Below are positions 16,423 through 25,569 of a stretch of 64,000 nt of DNA, piece after piece. A program made the translations under genes and the position numbers. Below the pieces are notes generated by a model. That model searched no databases. It saw only the letters and a list, made by a program, of their open reading frames with translations, and was not told the origin of the DNA. Location of the stretch: NCBI RefSeq assembly GCF_014645355.1, contig NZ_BMLS01000001.1, positions 186,001-250,000 of the forward strand, written 5' to 3'. The stretch's first letter is position 1, and each line of letters begins with the position of its first letter. The stretch comes from Bowmanella pacifica. Its GTDB lineage: Bacteria; Pseudomonadota; Gammaproteobacteria; Enterobacterales; Alteromonadaceae.

Positions 16423-18323
16423 TATGCCGCTCCCGATTGCTGGCGCAGGAAAGACTCGAACATCATCATGGTCCACAATGGCGCACTATTATCGCGCAGG
16501 CCATTAACGTGGTCGGAAATCAGTTTGCGAATCTGTTTCTCATCAAAATAGCCAGCGTCCAGCATCTGAGTTGAGAGCAAGTTGTCATACAGTCGGCTTT
16601 TCAGTGGACCTCGGAACCAATCAGCCAGTGGTACGGCAAAGCCCATTTTCTTGCGATACAACACATCTTCAGGCAGATGCGGCTCCAGCGCCTTTTTAAA
16701 CGAGTACTTGCCAATGCCGTCGTGCAGATTGTGATTAGACGGGGTTTTAAATGCCCATTCGACAAACTTATGGTCGAGAATCGGTACCCTGACCTCCAGA
16801 GAATGTGCCATGGACGCCCGGTCAACCTTAGTCAGGATATCGCCGACCAGATAGGTCTTCATATCCAGATACTGGGCAATTTTCATTGGATCCAGGTGTT
16901 TAACCTTGTCTGCATAGCGTTCAAATACCGCTAAAGAACTGTAGCCATTCAAGCGCTGACGGAAATCAGCAGAAAACAACTTAGCCCGCTCATCGGCGCG
17001 CAAAATGGACATAGAGTTGTGGTAGCCCTGTACGGTATCCATGGCCATCGACTGAAAGGTCGTTTTAGCCCGCAGGAACTTAGGCGCCCAATCAAGCTTT
17101 GGATACAGGCTGCCAAGGGGTTTAAACAATGGCCGGCGCAATCCTAAGGGCAACAAATTGCGCACCCGCTCTTCGTGCAGGTGCATTTTATAGCGACGAT
17201 AACCGGCAAACAGCTCATCGCCACCGTCACCTGACAAGGCCACAGTCACATGCTTGCGCGCCAGTTCGCAGACCCGGTAGGTGGGAATTGCAGAACTGTC
17301 GGCATAAGGCTCATCATAGAGGTCGGCCAGTTTATCTATTAAATCAAAGTCATTTTGACTGACCGTTTCAACCCTGTGGTTGGTCTGGTAGCGATCGGCT
17401 ACCATCTGCGCAAACTCGGTTTCATTAAAGGCTTTAACATCAAAGCCTATGGCACAGGTATTAACGGGATCAGATTGCAACTGCGACATCAACGCAACCA
17501 CACCGCTGGAGTCCACCCCGCCGGACAAAAATGCCCCCAGAGGCACATCCGCCACCATGCGAATATCGACGGCTTCCTTAAGCCTGTCAATGAGTTGCTC
17601 CTGCACTTCGCTTTCGCTCAGTGGCGTCTGCCAGTCGGTGGGGATATCCCAGTATTGTCGCGGCTCAGGCAATGCGGTCATTCCACGACGTACCAACATA
17701 CAGTGCCCAGGAGAAAGCTTGTAACTGTGCTCATACACTGTATGCGGCTCAGGTATATAACCGAAGGTAAAATAATCTTCCAGAGTGGTTTCACGCAGGC
17801 GGTTGTCGAACAGCGGGTGCTGTTTCAGCACTTTGAGTTCAGAACCAAAGGCCAGCTCACCGTTGCTCAGCAGACTGTAATACATGGGCTTGATGCCCAG
17901 GCGATCACGGGCCATAAACAAACATTGCTGCTGCCTGTCCCAAATAGCAAAAGCAAACATGCCGCGCAAATGATGGACACAGTCTTCGCCCCACTCCAGC
18001 CAAGCATTCAGTATGGTTTCTGTATCGCCATGGGTCTTAAACTGATACCCCTTAGTAGACAATTCCTTATGCAATTCGCGAAAATTATAAATTTCGCCGT
18101 TAAATACTACGCAGGCGCGTTCACAGGCACTTAGCATCGGCTGCGGGCTGCCTTCCAAATCAATAATGGAAAGGCGTCTATGGGCCAACCCGACACCAGG
18201 ATCAAAAAAATAGTCCCCAGCATCAGGTCCACGATGTTGCTGCCTGTCATTCATCACAGACAAAATCTGCGGGTCAGGTTGCCCCTGTTCTCCAAGCTGA
18301 AATATACCTGCTATTCCGCACAT
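16422..18323 (-). CDS. Asparagine synthase-type amidotransferase 1, exosortase A system-associated
   Basis: The 633-residue protein begins MCGIAGIF, so Cys2 is available as glutaminase nucleophile. RRLSIIDL and FNGEIYN follow in the glutaminase domain. The synthetase domain has the PP-loop SGGVDSSGVVALM near residue 267 and SGDGGDELFAGYRR near residue 365. It belongs to the family found with XrtA loci (TIGR03108 by recollection). It should transfer glutamine-derived ammonia to an ATP-activated carboxylate, plausibly on a uronic acid of the polymer; the acceptor is inferred. It lies 12 nt downstream of the glycosyltransferase at 18336 and overlaps the next gene by one base. Compare the Cys-less homologue at 1788-3548. 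Confidence 0.9.
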   Translation of the reverse strand: MCGIAGIFQLGEQGQPDPQILSVMNDRQQHRGPDAGDYFFDPGVGLAHRRLSIIDLEGSPQPMLSACERACVVFNGEIYNFRELHKELSTKGYQFKTHGDTETILNAWLEWGEDCVHHLRGMFAFAIWDRQQQCLFMARDRLGIKPMYYSLLSNGELAFGSELKVLKQHPLFDNRLRETTLEDYFTFGYIPEPHTVYEHSYKLSPGHCMLVRRGMTALPEPRQYWDIPTDWQTPLSESEVQEQLIDRLKEAVDIRMVADVPLGAFLSGGVDSSGVVALMSQLQSDPVNTCAIGFDVKAFNETEFAQMVADRYQTNHRVETVSQNDFDLIDKLADLYDEPYADSSAIPTYRVCELARKHVTVALSGDGGDELFAGYRRYKMHLHEERVRNLLPLGLRRPLFKPLGSLYPKLDWAPKFLRAKTTFQSMAMDTVQGYHNSMSILRADERAKLFSADFRQRLNGYSSLAVFERYADKVKHLDPMKIAQYLDMKTYLVGDILTKVDRASMAHSLEVRVPILDHKFVEWAFKTPSNHNLHDGIGKYSFKKALEPHLPEDVLYRKKMGFAVPLADWFRGPLKSRLYDNLLSTQMLDAGYFDEKQIRKLISDHVNGLRDNSAPLWTMMMFESFLRQQSGAA

Positions 18324-18335
18324 TCTAATCCGTCC

Positions 18336-19478
18336 TCAGCGCGCTGCTCGTTGATAAAGTTGTTGATATTTTCCTACCATGTTAGCCAGACTGAACTGAC
18401 TGTGGCAGTGTTGTCGTGCCTGTTCGCCTTCTAGTCCTGCCAGTTCAGGACGCGCTATATAGCGAGTCATAGCGCTGACCAGCACACCGACATCGTTAAC
18501 TGGAATTAAATTATTTGCCTTATGCTCAGGCGGCATCAAATCAGGGTTACCACCTACATCAGTGGCAATCACAGGTAGCCCACTGGCCATAGCCTCCAAA
18601 AAGGTATTAGAAATGCCTTCTGCCAGAGACGGCAGCACAAACACTTGCATGCGCTGCATAAGCGCCGGTACATCGGCCCGATCACCGGCAAACCAAACCT
18701 GAGTCTGTAAACCCGCAAGCTCAACCTGTTGCTCTAACTTAGTGCGGGTGCCACCATCACCGACCAGGAGCAGACGCAGCTGCTTCCCCGCTTCACCTTG
18801 CTCTGCCACTAACTGAGAAAACGCTTGCACTAAATACTGTTGGTTTTTCACATCAGCTAGTCGTCCAACCGTGCCAAACACTAGGCTGGCATTGCTGAAA
18901 AACGCTTCAGGTAACGGGCCTTGCGCAGTTTGCACAGTGTCGAATTTGTCCAACTGCACACCGTTACAGATATGCGTAACCCGACCGGCGGGTACGCCTA
19001 TTTTATCGGTTAGATAAATACGCGCTTCGGAAGACAAAGCCACAAAATGATGGATAAAGGGCTTTATAAAACGTCTCAGTCTCTGGTATTTGGGGTTGGT
19101 TCCACCCACATCGGTCATATCCCAGCCGTGCTCACCATGAATGCGCAGCGGCACACGTCGCCACCAGCCCACCAATTGACTTTCGATGGTGGCAAGATTT
19201 CGACTATGCAGCAGATCAGGTTTGAGCGTCTTTAGCAGTTTATTTAACCGCGAATAGACCCCCCAATCATGGCCGTCCTTTTTTTCCAGGTCATAGTATT
19301 CGACGTTAGTGGTCTTCACCCGGCTGGCAAAGGTCGGATTAACCCCCTTATGGGTAATAATACTGTGACGAAAATCAGCCTCGGGCAGGTTGTTGATCAG
19401 GTTCACCACCCCGTTCTCCAAGCCACCGGTATCAAACCGGTAAATAACATGGGCAATATGGACGGGTTTATTGCTCAT
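18336..19478 (-). CDS. Glycosyltransferase, PEP-CTERM/XrtA system (TIGR03088-like)
   Basis: From ATG 19478 the protein has 380 residues and begins MSNKPVHIAHVIYRFDTGG, followed by LENGVVNLINNLP, the hallmark of the XrtA-associated sugar transferase family. A longer open frame exists upstream but overlaps the exosortase gene; the chosen ATG has GAGAGGG 7 nt upstream and overlaps the exosortase stop by 11 nt. GT4 motifs are ICNGVQLDKFD, FGTVGRLADVKNQQYLVQAF, LLLVGDGGTRTKLE and GISNTFLEAMASGLPVIATDVGG, the last containing the catalytic glutamate region. It probably acts on the lipid-linked repeat unit. Confidence 0.88.
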   Translation of the reverse strand: MSNKPVHIAHVIYRFDTGGLENGVVNLINNLPEADFRHSIITHKGVNPTFASRVKTTNVEYYDLEKKDGHDWGVYSRLNKLLKTLKPDLLHSRNLATIESQLVGWWRRVPLRIHGEHGWDMTDVGGTNPKYQRLRRFIKPFIHHFVALSSEARIYLTDKIGVPAGRVTHICNGVQLDKFDTVQTAQGPLPEAFFSNASLVFGTVGRLADVKNQQYLVQAFSQLVAEQGEAGKQLRLLLVGDGGTRTKLEQQVELAGLQTQVWFAGDRADVPALMQRMQVFVLPSLAEGISNTFLEAMASGLPVIATDVGGNPDLMPPEHKANNLIPVNDVGVLVSAMTRYIARPELAGLEGEQARQHCHSQFSLANMVGKYQQLYQRAAR

Positions 19479-20913
19479 GCAAGCCCTCTCGAAGATCTTG
19501 TGCAAACCAGTGACGAGCTGCAGCTTCAAATTCGGCTTGATCGGCATACGCCTCTTCTGGGGCTGAGATAACCACGACGAGGCCCGCTTGCACTTGTCCG
19601 AGCAATGCCTGCAAAGCTTGTCCAAGTTTGATTTCCAGGGTATTTGGGGTTTGCTGCCAGGCCGTCACATAGGTATGCGCCACCCATCGACGCTGGCCTA
19701 AGGTATTGGTTATTTCCATTACTTGGTAGCCTGGTTTGGCGGATACCGACACCCTCGACCAAACACTATCGAGATACAACTGATTCAGGCTGTTTATCAT
19801 CTCCGCAGTCTCATCGTTGCGATTGTAAAAGATAAAAAACACCTCAGTTTCGCCTTCTTCAAGCCTGCGCACTGTGCTCGCATTTTTAAAGACAGGATAC
19901 CAAGTCTTTGCTGATTCCTTGTTCCAGTTATCAAAAGCCATCAGAAAGGCCGGCTCACCCGCTGGCTTAAGGTTGGCGGCTGAGTGCTTGTACAAGATGG
20001 CTGACAAACATAACAACAATAAAGGTATAACCGGAGTAAAACGCTTGAAGGTTAACGCTTGTGTACTTTGGACTTGGGGGGGGACATCGCTCCGTTCAGG
20101 ATCTCGCCAAATATTGCCGATGCTGAACATAACGAAGATGACAATGCCAAAAAACAGCCAACCGTAAACTAAATGATCTACGCCAGTGGCATATTTCATA
20201 TCAGACATATAAGCAATTAACACAATACCAAAAGCGCGCAATCCATTTGCAACGATCGGCAAAAGCAAAGAAAATGCTATAAAAATTAGTCTCTTATGCC
20301 ATTTTTGATAAGTCAGATACGCAAACAAAGTACCGAGTGAAAAGGAAGCTATCAGATAACGGATACCCGAACATGCAACGGCCACTTCAAACAGGCCTCC
20401 AGGCACAGCAATGTACAAACCGTCTCGGAACACAGGAATGTCGGTTAGGCGCAGCGCCGCAACAGTAATGTCCGCAGTCACATCTTGCAACCAGGGGATC
20501 AGGAATTCCCCTTCCGGCACACTGAACATCCAGAACAACAACGCAAACAGCATGCTACGGCATACTGCATTCCCCAAAACTAACCAATAAAACATAGGCA
20601 GTAAGGCGAATGTCGCAAACTGCTCGACAGCGGCAAGCTGAGCCAGGCTGCCAAATAACCAAAGTATCAGCAACCCAAAGATCGGCAATAAAGCCCAGTA
20701 ATTATGTGCAACTTTTTGTTGCGTTAAGCGTGGCCAGTTACGTCTGATTAGGTAAATGCAGATAGGCAGTATTAAGAAACAATGAGCAAAAGTTTCAGAG
20801 CGCTCCCAGATCGCCACCGTCGCCATGACCGTAGGGAAAAACAAAATCCCCCACAGTAAAAAGATAAGCGACATAAGGAACAATAACTGATGGCCAGGCT
20901 TTCTGTTAGTCAT
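19468..20913 (-). CDS. xrtA: Exosortase A fused to an EpsI-type domain
   Basis: The 481-residue protein has about eight membrane helices followed by a C-terminal soluble EpsI/DUF3485-like domain (about residues 300-470). The exosortase triad is visible: Cys in VACSGIRYL near residue 180, Arg in ANGLRAFGIVLIAY near residue 224 and His in GVDHLVYGW near residue 243. Exosortases are membrane transpeptidase-like enzymes that cut PEP-CTERM tails of secreted proteins, coupled to exopolysaccharide production. It overlaps the upstream glycosyltransferase by 8 nt and the downstream one by 11 nt. The other members of the classic XrtA locus surround it. No protein with a PEP-CTERM tail is visible in the window, so the substrates must be encoded elsewhere. 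Confidence 0.93.
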   Translation of the reverse strand: MTNRKPGHQLLFLMSLIFLLWGILFFPTVMATVAIWERSETFAHCFLILPICIYLIRRNWPRLTQQKVAHNYWALLPIFGLLILWLFGSLAQLAAVEQFATFALLPMFYWLVLGNAVCRSMLFALLFWMFSVPEGEFLIPWLQDVTADITVAALRLTDIPVFRDGLYIAVPGGLFEVAVACSGIRYLIASFSLGTLFAYLTYQKWHKRLIFIAFSLLLPIVANGLRAFGIVLIAYMSDMKYATGVDHLVYGWLFFGIVIFVMFSIGNIWRDPERSDVPPQVQSTQALTFKRFTPVIPLLLLCLSAILYKHSAANLKPAGEPAFLMAFDNWNKESAKTWYPVFKNASTVRRLEEGETEVFFIFYNRNDETAEMINSLNQLYLDSVWSRVSVSAKPGYQVMEITNTLGQRRWVAHTYVTAWQQTPNTLEIKLGQALQALLGQVQAGLVVVISAPEEAYADQAEFEAAARHWFAQDLREGLHEQ

Positions 20914-22120
20914 GATTTAACTTCCCTACCAGCTTATCCATAACAGCCTGCCACTGATAATGGGCACCAATCCAATGTAGATTTTCCTGGCCGATTTGCG
21001 AGCCGGTATGTGGATTTGCAATAAGTTGCAGACAGCAACGCATAAAATCATCGGCTTCATCGTGCACCATGGGCAACTGAGAAGGCGGTAAATTAATGCC
21101 TTCTGCCGCCATTTGTGTCATCACTACAGACTTACCCATGGCCATGGCCTCCAGCACCTTATTCTGGATCCCTCTGGCAATTCGAAGCGGCGCTACCGCG
21201 AAGGTGGCATGGGCGATGTACGCCCGGATATCTTCCACCCTACCCGTCACCACGACGCCGTCCACTTCAGCTAACTGCCATACTTTCTCGGTCGGATTAC
21301 CACCGACAATGGCAAACTGAAGATCCGCGTGCTGCTTTCGAATACCAGGCCAGACGTGTTTGACAAACCACACCACGGCATCAACATTGGCCCAGTAATC
21401 CATGGCACCGGTAAAGACCAGATAAGGTTGCGTAAAGGGAGACTGTCCTGCGGCTGCGGGGGTAAAAAACGCGGTATCCACCCCATTGGGAAAAGCAAAC
21501 ACCTTAGCGGCTAATTCGGCAGCCAAGGGCTTAGCAAAAAACGCAGCCTCTTCTGAAGAAACAAAACTCACCGCATCAAAATCGCGGGTTATCTTCTGCT
21601 CATAACAAGCCAGAGTATTAGCTTCATAGGTATAAACGGCTTTCATCAACGGATTGGTGGCTTTTTCAGCGTATTGGCGCCACTTGTCTGAATCCACATC
21701 AACAAAATCAGCAACCCGATGTAAGCCTGGCTGCTTTTCTACATAACGGCACATAGCCGAACTGTACAAAAACACTTTTTGAATGCCTTCGGCTTTGATC
21801 TTGTGGTCAACCCACCTTTGTAACTGCGAGTCATGGAAATAGGTCAGTGAAATAGGCTTGCCCAGCAACATCCCCAACAAACCTTTAAGTTTCCCCCACA
21901 ATGGACGCAACGGACGCACCAATTGGTCACAGCTGTATTGCTTTAAGACATCAGCGTACTGCCAGTCATTAGGGTCATCCACTAAGGTTCCCAGATGAAT
22001 GTCATAACGATGACTTAATTCCTTCAAAATATGAAAGGAACGGATCTTATCCCCTTTATTGGGTGGAAACGGAATACGATGGCATAAGAAAAGTAACGGT
22101 TCCTTGTTCATATGCTTCAT
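20906..22120 (-). CDS. Glycosyltransferase, PEP-CTERM/XrtA system (TIGR03087-like)
   Basis: The 404-residue protein begins with LLFLCHRIPFPPNKGDKIRS, the signature of the XrtA-associated glycosyltransferase family. DVDSDKWRQYAEKA near residue 140, FPNGVDTAFF near residue 210, LVFTGAMDYWANVDAV near residue 235 and GIQNKVLEAMAMGKSVVMTQMA near residue 320 are its conserved blocks. Its ATG overlaps the stop of the FemAB-like gene (ATGA); an alternative in-frame ATG lies 9 nt later. It would contribute a sugar of the repeat unit. It is co-transcribed with the whole leftward operon. Confidence 0.88.
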   Translation of the reverse strand: MKHMNKEPLLFLCHRIPFPPNKGDKIRSFHILKELSHRYDIHLGTLVDDPNDWQYADVLKQYSCDQLVRPLRPLWGKLKGLLGMLLGKPISLTYFHDSQLQRWVDHKIKAEGIQKVFLYSSAMCRYVEKQPGLHRVADFVDVDSDKWRQYAEKATNPLMKAVYTYEANTLACYEQKITRDFDAVSFVSSEEAAFFAKPLAAELAAKVFAFPNGVDTAFFTPAAAGQSPFTQPYLVFTGAMDYWANVDAVVWFVKHVWPGIRKQHADLQFAIVGGNPTEKVWQLAEVDGVVVTGRVEDIRAYIAHATFAVAPLRIARGIQNKVLEAMAMGKSVVMTQMAAEGINLPPSQLPMVHDEADDFMRCCLQLIANPHTGSQIGQENLHWIGAHYQWQAVMDKLVGKLNHD

Positions 22121-23151
22121 CCCAGGTATTTAGACAACATTGGCCCTAGCGCTCGGCTTACCCACAGCGGCAGCTTCTGCCAGGCTTTGATAAAGAACTG
22201 ATATTTGGGATTGTTCGGGCTCAAGTTGGGCAGTGCGGGAGCCTTGACCAGACAAAACTGATAATGTAGCGCTGTAGGCTCCATTCCCCAGTGCTTTTTG
22301 TACTGATAGGCACCGGAGTCATTTTTACTGCGGCCGAAATCATACTGCCCATAGCCCCGCTCTTTGGCTGAACACATCAACTGATAATACATAAAGTCGT
22401 TGCTTTTGAGCTCGCGAGCCTGGGGGAGCCCTCCACCATAATAAGGCAGTACCTGATCACGGAAATAAAAGTTAAGCACCGACGAGACGGCCTTTCCTTG
22501 ATGCTCGACGGTTAACACATCGCAGCGATGGCCGAATATCTCACGCAGTTGATTAAAATATTCACGGGGGAACACTGGGGTGCCCAGATTACGAACACTT
22601 TCCGAGTAGATGTCATAGGCAGTTTGCGTGTCGCTATCTACCTTGTAGCTCAGGTCGGCTTTTAAGGAATGACGAATAACCGCCCGCTGTTTCTTTTTCA
22701 CCCCAGCTAAAATGGCTTCAGGATTATCCTGCAAAGGCCAGGCAAAATACGAATGAGCGCATTTTTCAACCAACTGAGGATGACTGCTTGGCACCTTATT
22801 GCGCAGCTCCAGGTAGTCCACCTCAAGTTGCTGAGCCAGCGCAATTGCCGCATCTTCTAACGCACGTTGCACATCTTCATTATTCGCAGCCACACCACCA
22901 TAGACACAAAAGGGCGTGGAGATCAGCGCATGGCCAAATAAACGGCTTTTCTGCTCAACAAGAGGCAATACGCCAACAATATCCTGCCCTTGCTTTGCAT
23001 ACAGGTAATGGCCAATATGACCGTAGACTTTTTCGTTGACCGTCAACCATCCACTTAAATGGAAAAACGTAGCAGCGTCGCATTGCTCAACATAGCTATC
23101 CCACTGTGCGGCAAGCTCAGCATCTCCCTGGAATTTTACAACTTCAATCAC
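22117..23151 (-). CDS. FemAB family protein, XrtA/PEP-CTERM system-associated
   Basis: The 344-residue protein belongs to the GNAT-fold FemAB/CelD superfamily: FFHLSGWLTVNEKVYGH near residue 30, LELRNKVPSSHP near residue 115, PVFPREYFNQLREIF near residue 183 and YGQYDFGRSKNDSGAYQYKKHWG near residue 265. FemAB-like enzymes transfer aminoacyl or acyl groups; the XrtA subfamily (TIGR03019 by recollection) is always found with exosortase loci but its donor and acceptor are not established. It shares ATGA overlaps with both neighbours, the deacetylase upstream and the glycosyltransferase downstream, which shows tight translational coupling. Confidence 0.88.
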   Translation of the reverse strand: MIEVVKFQGDAELAAQWDSYVEQCDAATFFHLSGWLTVNEKVYGHIGHYLYAKQGQDIVGVLPLVEQKSRLFGHALISTPFCVYGGVAANNEDVQRALEDAAIALAQQLEVDYLELRNKVPSSHPQLVEKCAHSYFAWPLQDNPEAILAGVKKKQRAVIRHSLKADLSYKVDSDTQTAYDIYSESVRNLGTPVFPREYFNQLREIFGHRCDVLTVEHQGKAVSSVLNFYFRDQVLPYYGGGLPQARELKSNDFMYYQLMCSAKERGYGQYDFGRSKNDSGAYQYKKHWGMEPTALHYQFCLVKAPALPNLSPNNPKYQFFIKAWQKLPLWVSRALGPMLSKYLG

Positions 23152-23993
23152 GCATTAACCCCGTACACATCCTTCATCGTTGACCAGTTAAAATCCTCAA
23201 GCATGCGCTCCAGCTTAGATTCAGTATGTTTAAGGTTGACATAATGACGAAACTTGGACTTCGCAGACGCTTGTTTCAGGCGGGGCTGGTCGGCATCTAT
23301 TTCCCAAGGGTGAAAATAGAATGAGTAAGGTTGCTTTTCCTTCTCCAGATACTTTCTAACCAGATGTCGGGTCAAACCATAAGGATAAAGCCTGAAGTAG
23401 CCGCCTCCCCCGATAGGAACCTGCTTGCCTGCAATTCGCAAGGTGGGAATGGGTATTTCGATGATGTTTTCCGGTCGCATATAAGCAAACCTTGGCCAGT
23501 CCGGCGTACCGTATAAATCATGCTTAACCGGATAGGTACTGGAGCTGTAGCGGAATCCTAATTCTGCTAATACCTCAAAAGCCCATTCATTGGAGTAGCC
23601 GATAGAGAAACTGGGCGCCCGATAGCCCGCAATCGATTCCCCCAGCAGATCTTGCAGGTGATCCCTAGAACGCAGGACGTCTGCCTTGAATTCTTCTGGC
23701 GTTTGTTCATAAGCACGGCGATGGGAATAACCATGGCTAGCAATCTCATGTCCCTGAGCGTGGATATCTTTAATCAGCTCTGGGTAACGTTCAGCCACCC
23801 AGCCCAAGATAAAAAACGTCGACTTAACACCATGCTGGGCAAAGACATCCAGCAAACGTCGGGTATTGGCATCTACCCTGGGCTTATAACTGTCCCAATC
23901 CGCAGGAGTAATAATCTTGTCAAAAGCAGACACATGGAAGAAGTCTTCCACATCCACCGTCATCGCATTTAAACAAGTATGCAAATCTTTCAT
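23148..23993 (-). CDS. XrtA system polysaccharide deacetylase (PEP-CTERM locus subfamily)
   Basis: The 281-residue protein opens AMTVDVEDFFHVSAFDK, where the aspartates correspond to the CE4 catalytic pair. FFILGWVAERYPELI, HEIASHGYSHR (metal-binding histidines) and GYRAPSFSIG follow in order. The C-terminal part (YPYGLTRHLVRKY, FYFHPWEID) is the DUF3473 extension that marks the XrtA-associated subfamily (TIGR03006 by recollection). It would deacetylate the exopolysaccharide or its precursor; no signal peptide is seen. Its ATG comes directly after the stop of the sugar transferase gene (TAAATG), and its stop overlaps the FemAB-like start. Confidence 0.9.
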   Translation of the reverse strand: MKDLHTCLNAMTVDVEDFFHVSAFDKIITPADWDSYKPRVDANTRRLLDVFAQHGVKSTFFILGWVAERYPELIKDIHAQGHEIASHGYSHRRAYEQTPEEFKADVLRSRDHLQDLLGESIAGYRAPSFSIGYSNEWAFEVLAELGFRYSSSTYPVKHDLYGTPDWPRFAYMRPENIIEIPIPTLRIAGKQVPIGGGGYFRLYPYGLTRHLVRKYLEKEKQPYSFYFHPWEIDADQPRLKQASAKSKFRHYVNLKHTESKLERMLEDFNWSTMKDVYGVNA

Positions 23994-25406
23994 TTATCGT
24001 CCCTTTCCAAACAGTACCACTTCCACTGTCCGGATCAGGATCAAAATATCCAACAGTAAGCTTTGATGTTTTACGTAGTACAAATCAAACTTCAGCTTTT
24101 CCATAGAGTCTTCAACGCTTGCCCCATAGGGATAGTTAAGCTGTGCCCAACCTGCCAGGCCAGGTTTAACATTATGACGCTGATTGTAATAAGGGATTTG
24201 CTTAATGAGTTGTTCAACAAACTCTGGGCGCTCGGGACGCGGTCCAATAAAACTCATTTCGCCTTTCAATACGTTCCACAACTGAGGTAGTTCATCCAGA
24301 CGGTATTTACGAATAAAGTTGCCTACACGTGTCACCCTGCTATCGCCTTGGGTGGCCCATTTAGCGCCATCCTTCTCTGCATCTGGCCGCATACTGCGAA
24401 ACTTAATGATCTTAAACAGTTTACCGTTCAGCCCCACCCGCTCCTGTTTGTAGAAAACCGATGCACCGGTGCGAAAGCCGTCTTCTAAGTATATGAGCAA
24501 GGCCGTTATCAACATAAACGGCCAGGTAAAACTTAGCACCAGCAAGGCCAGAAACGCGTTGATGCCATAATCAAGCATATCGCGCAGATAATTCTGACTG
24601 GAAAATCCGTTGGAATAGATAACCCAGCTTGGATAAATCAAATTAACCACTATCTGCCCGGTTTCTCGTTCCATAAAATCCAGGATATCCACCACTTCAA
24701 TTCCGCGGATGCGACAATCAAAGAGAATCTCAATGGGTAGCGTACCACGGCGCTGATCACAGGCGATGACCACTTCTTCAATATCGTTTTCCTGTAAGAA
24801 GTCCCGAAAATTTTCGTCGACTTTTACATGAATCAGCTTTTCAGCCTGAATACCACTGCTGCGATCATCCCCTGGAATAGGAATAAAGCCGACCAAATCA
24901 AAACCAATTCTGTCTACTTCACGGCGCATGCGCTTTTCAATAATTGACGCGCGTTCACCTGCGCCCAGAACAATCAATCTGACCTTGCCCAGTCCCAACA
25001 AACCAAGTCGGTTAGAAAAGTAGCGGAATAAAACCAACGCCAGAATGATAAGTCCCGACGCTGTGGGCAAGTAATATGGATGTAAGGCTAGCTCAATTAA
25101 AAATGTGCTAGTGATCAACTCCATAACAAAATAGCTTAACGCAACACATACAAAGATACGTCGAATGATGCCTCGAAAGGTCTCGCGCAACTTAGGTTCG
25201 TACAAACCAACAGACAGTGCTGAAACTAATACCAGGAAGGTAAAAAGTATAACATTGAATGCCAGTTGATTAACCGAAGGTGGAGGTGTATGGGAAACTT
25301 GCAAAATCAGTGTATTAGCGATATAGGCAAGATAAGCAATCAGCGCGCCTTCCAATAATACCAGTATATTTGAGCGTTTAGATTGACGCCTGTTGGCAGC
25401 CTTCAC
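23994..25406 (-). CDS. XrtA-associated initiating sugar transferase (polyprenyl glycosylphosphotransferase, EpsB-like)
   Basis: The 470-residue protein has four to five N-terminal membrane helices, a Rossmann-like central domain (LGKVRLIVLGAGERASIIEKR near residue 135) and one more helix before the C-terminal bacterial sugar transferase domain. The latter shows FRSMRPDAEKDGA, SRVTRVGNFIRKYRLDELPQ, NVLKGEMSFIGPRPERPEF and KPGLAGWAQLNY, all conserved in WcaJ/WbaP-type enzymes. It would transfer a sugar-1-phosphate to undecaprenyl phosphate and so start the repeat unit. It is the first gene of the leftward operon and is divergent to the export gene at 25570. Confidence 0.92.
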   Translation of the reverse strand: MKAANRRQSKRSNILVLLEGALIAYLAYIANTLILQVSHTPPPSVNQLAFNVILFTFLVLVSALSVGLYEPKLRETFRGIIRRIFVCVALSYFVMELITSTFLIELALHPYYLPTASGLIILALVLFRYFSNRLGLLGLGKVRLIVLGAGERASIIEKRMRREVDRIGFDLVGFIPIPGDDRSSGIQAEKLIHVKVDENFRDFLQENDIEEVVIACDQRRGTLPIEILFDCRIRGIEVVDILDFMERETGQIVVNLIYPSWVIYSNGFSSQNYLRDMLDYGINAFLALLVLSFTWPFMLITALLIYLEDGFRTGASVFYKQERVGLNGKLFKIIKFRSMRPDAEKDGAKWATQGDSRVTRVGNFIRKYRLDELPQLWNVLKGEMSFIGPRPERPEFVEQLIKQIPYYNQRHNVKPGLAGWAQLNYPYGASVEDSMEKLKFDLYYVKHQSLLLDILILIRTVEVVLFGKGR

Positions 25407-25569
25407 AGATTAATTCCTTTACTATTAAAATTATTAGTTCAAAAAGTCAGGTTAAAAAAGTATTAGGGATAGACTAACTTATTTTGTCATAGCATTATAT
25501 TGCAACATGTTAATGCGAAAACAGATAGTTTTGCCAGACTTAAGTCTACGAAGTCCATAAGTAAGGAAT
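25407..25569. promoter_or_regulatory. Divergent promoter region of the two exopolysaccharide operons
   Basis: This 163-bp AT-rich spacer separates the initiating transferase (minus) from the export lipoprotein (plus). A perfect TATAAT reads on the minus strand at 25499-25494, 88 nt before the transferase ATG, but no good -35 partner is seen. On the plus strand TTGTCA at 25484-25489 is the best -35-like site, again without a convincing -10. TAAGGA is the ribosome site just before ATG 25570. I found no sigma-54 type element. Confidence 0.45.

Noticed and set aside
17355-18134. Long open frame (259 codons) antisense to the amidotransferase gene
   Set aside because: It lies wholly within a well-supported gene on the other strand, shows no recognisable family and mirrors the codon pattern of that gene.
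25407-25569. Sigma-54 promoter expected for PrsR-controlled exosortase loci
   Set aside because: No TGGCAC-N5-TTGC-like sequence was found in the divergent spacer.
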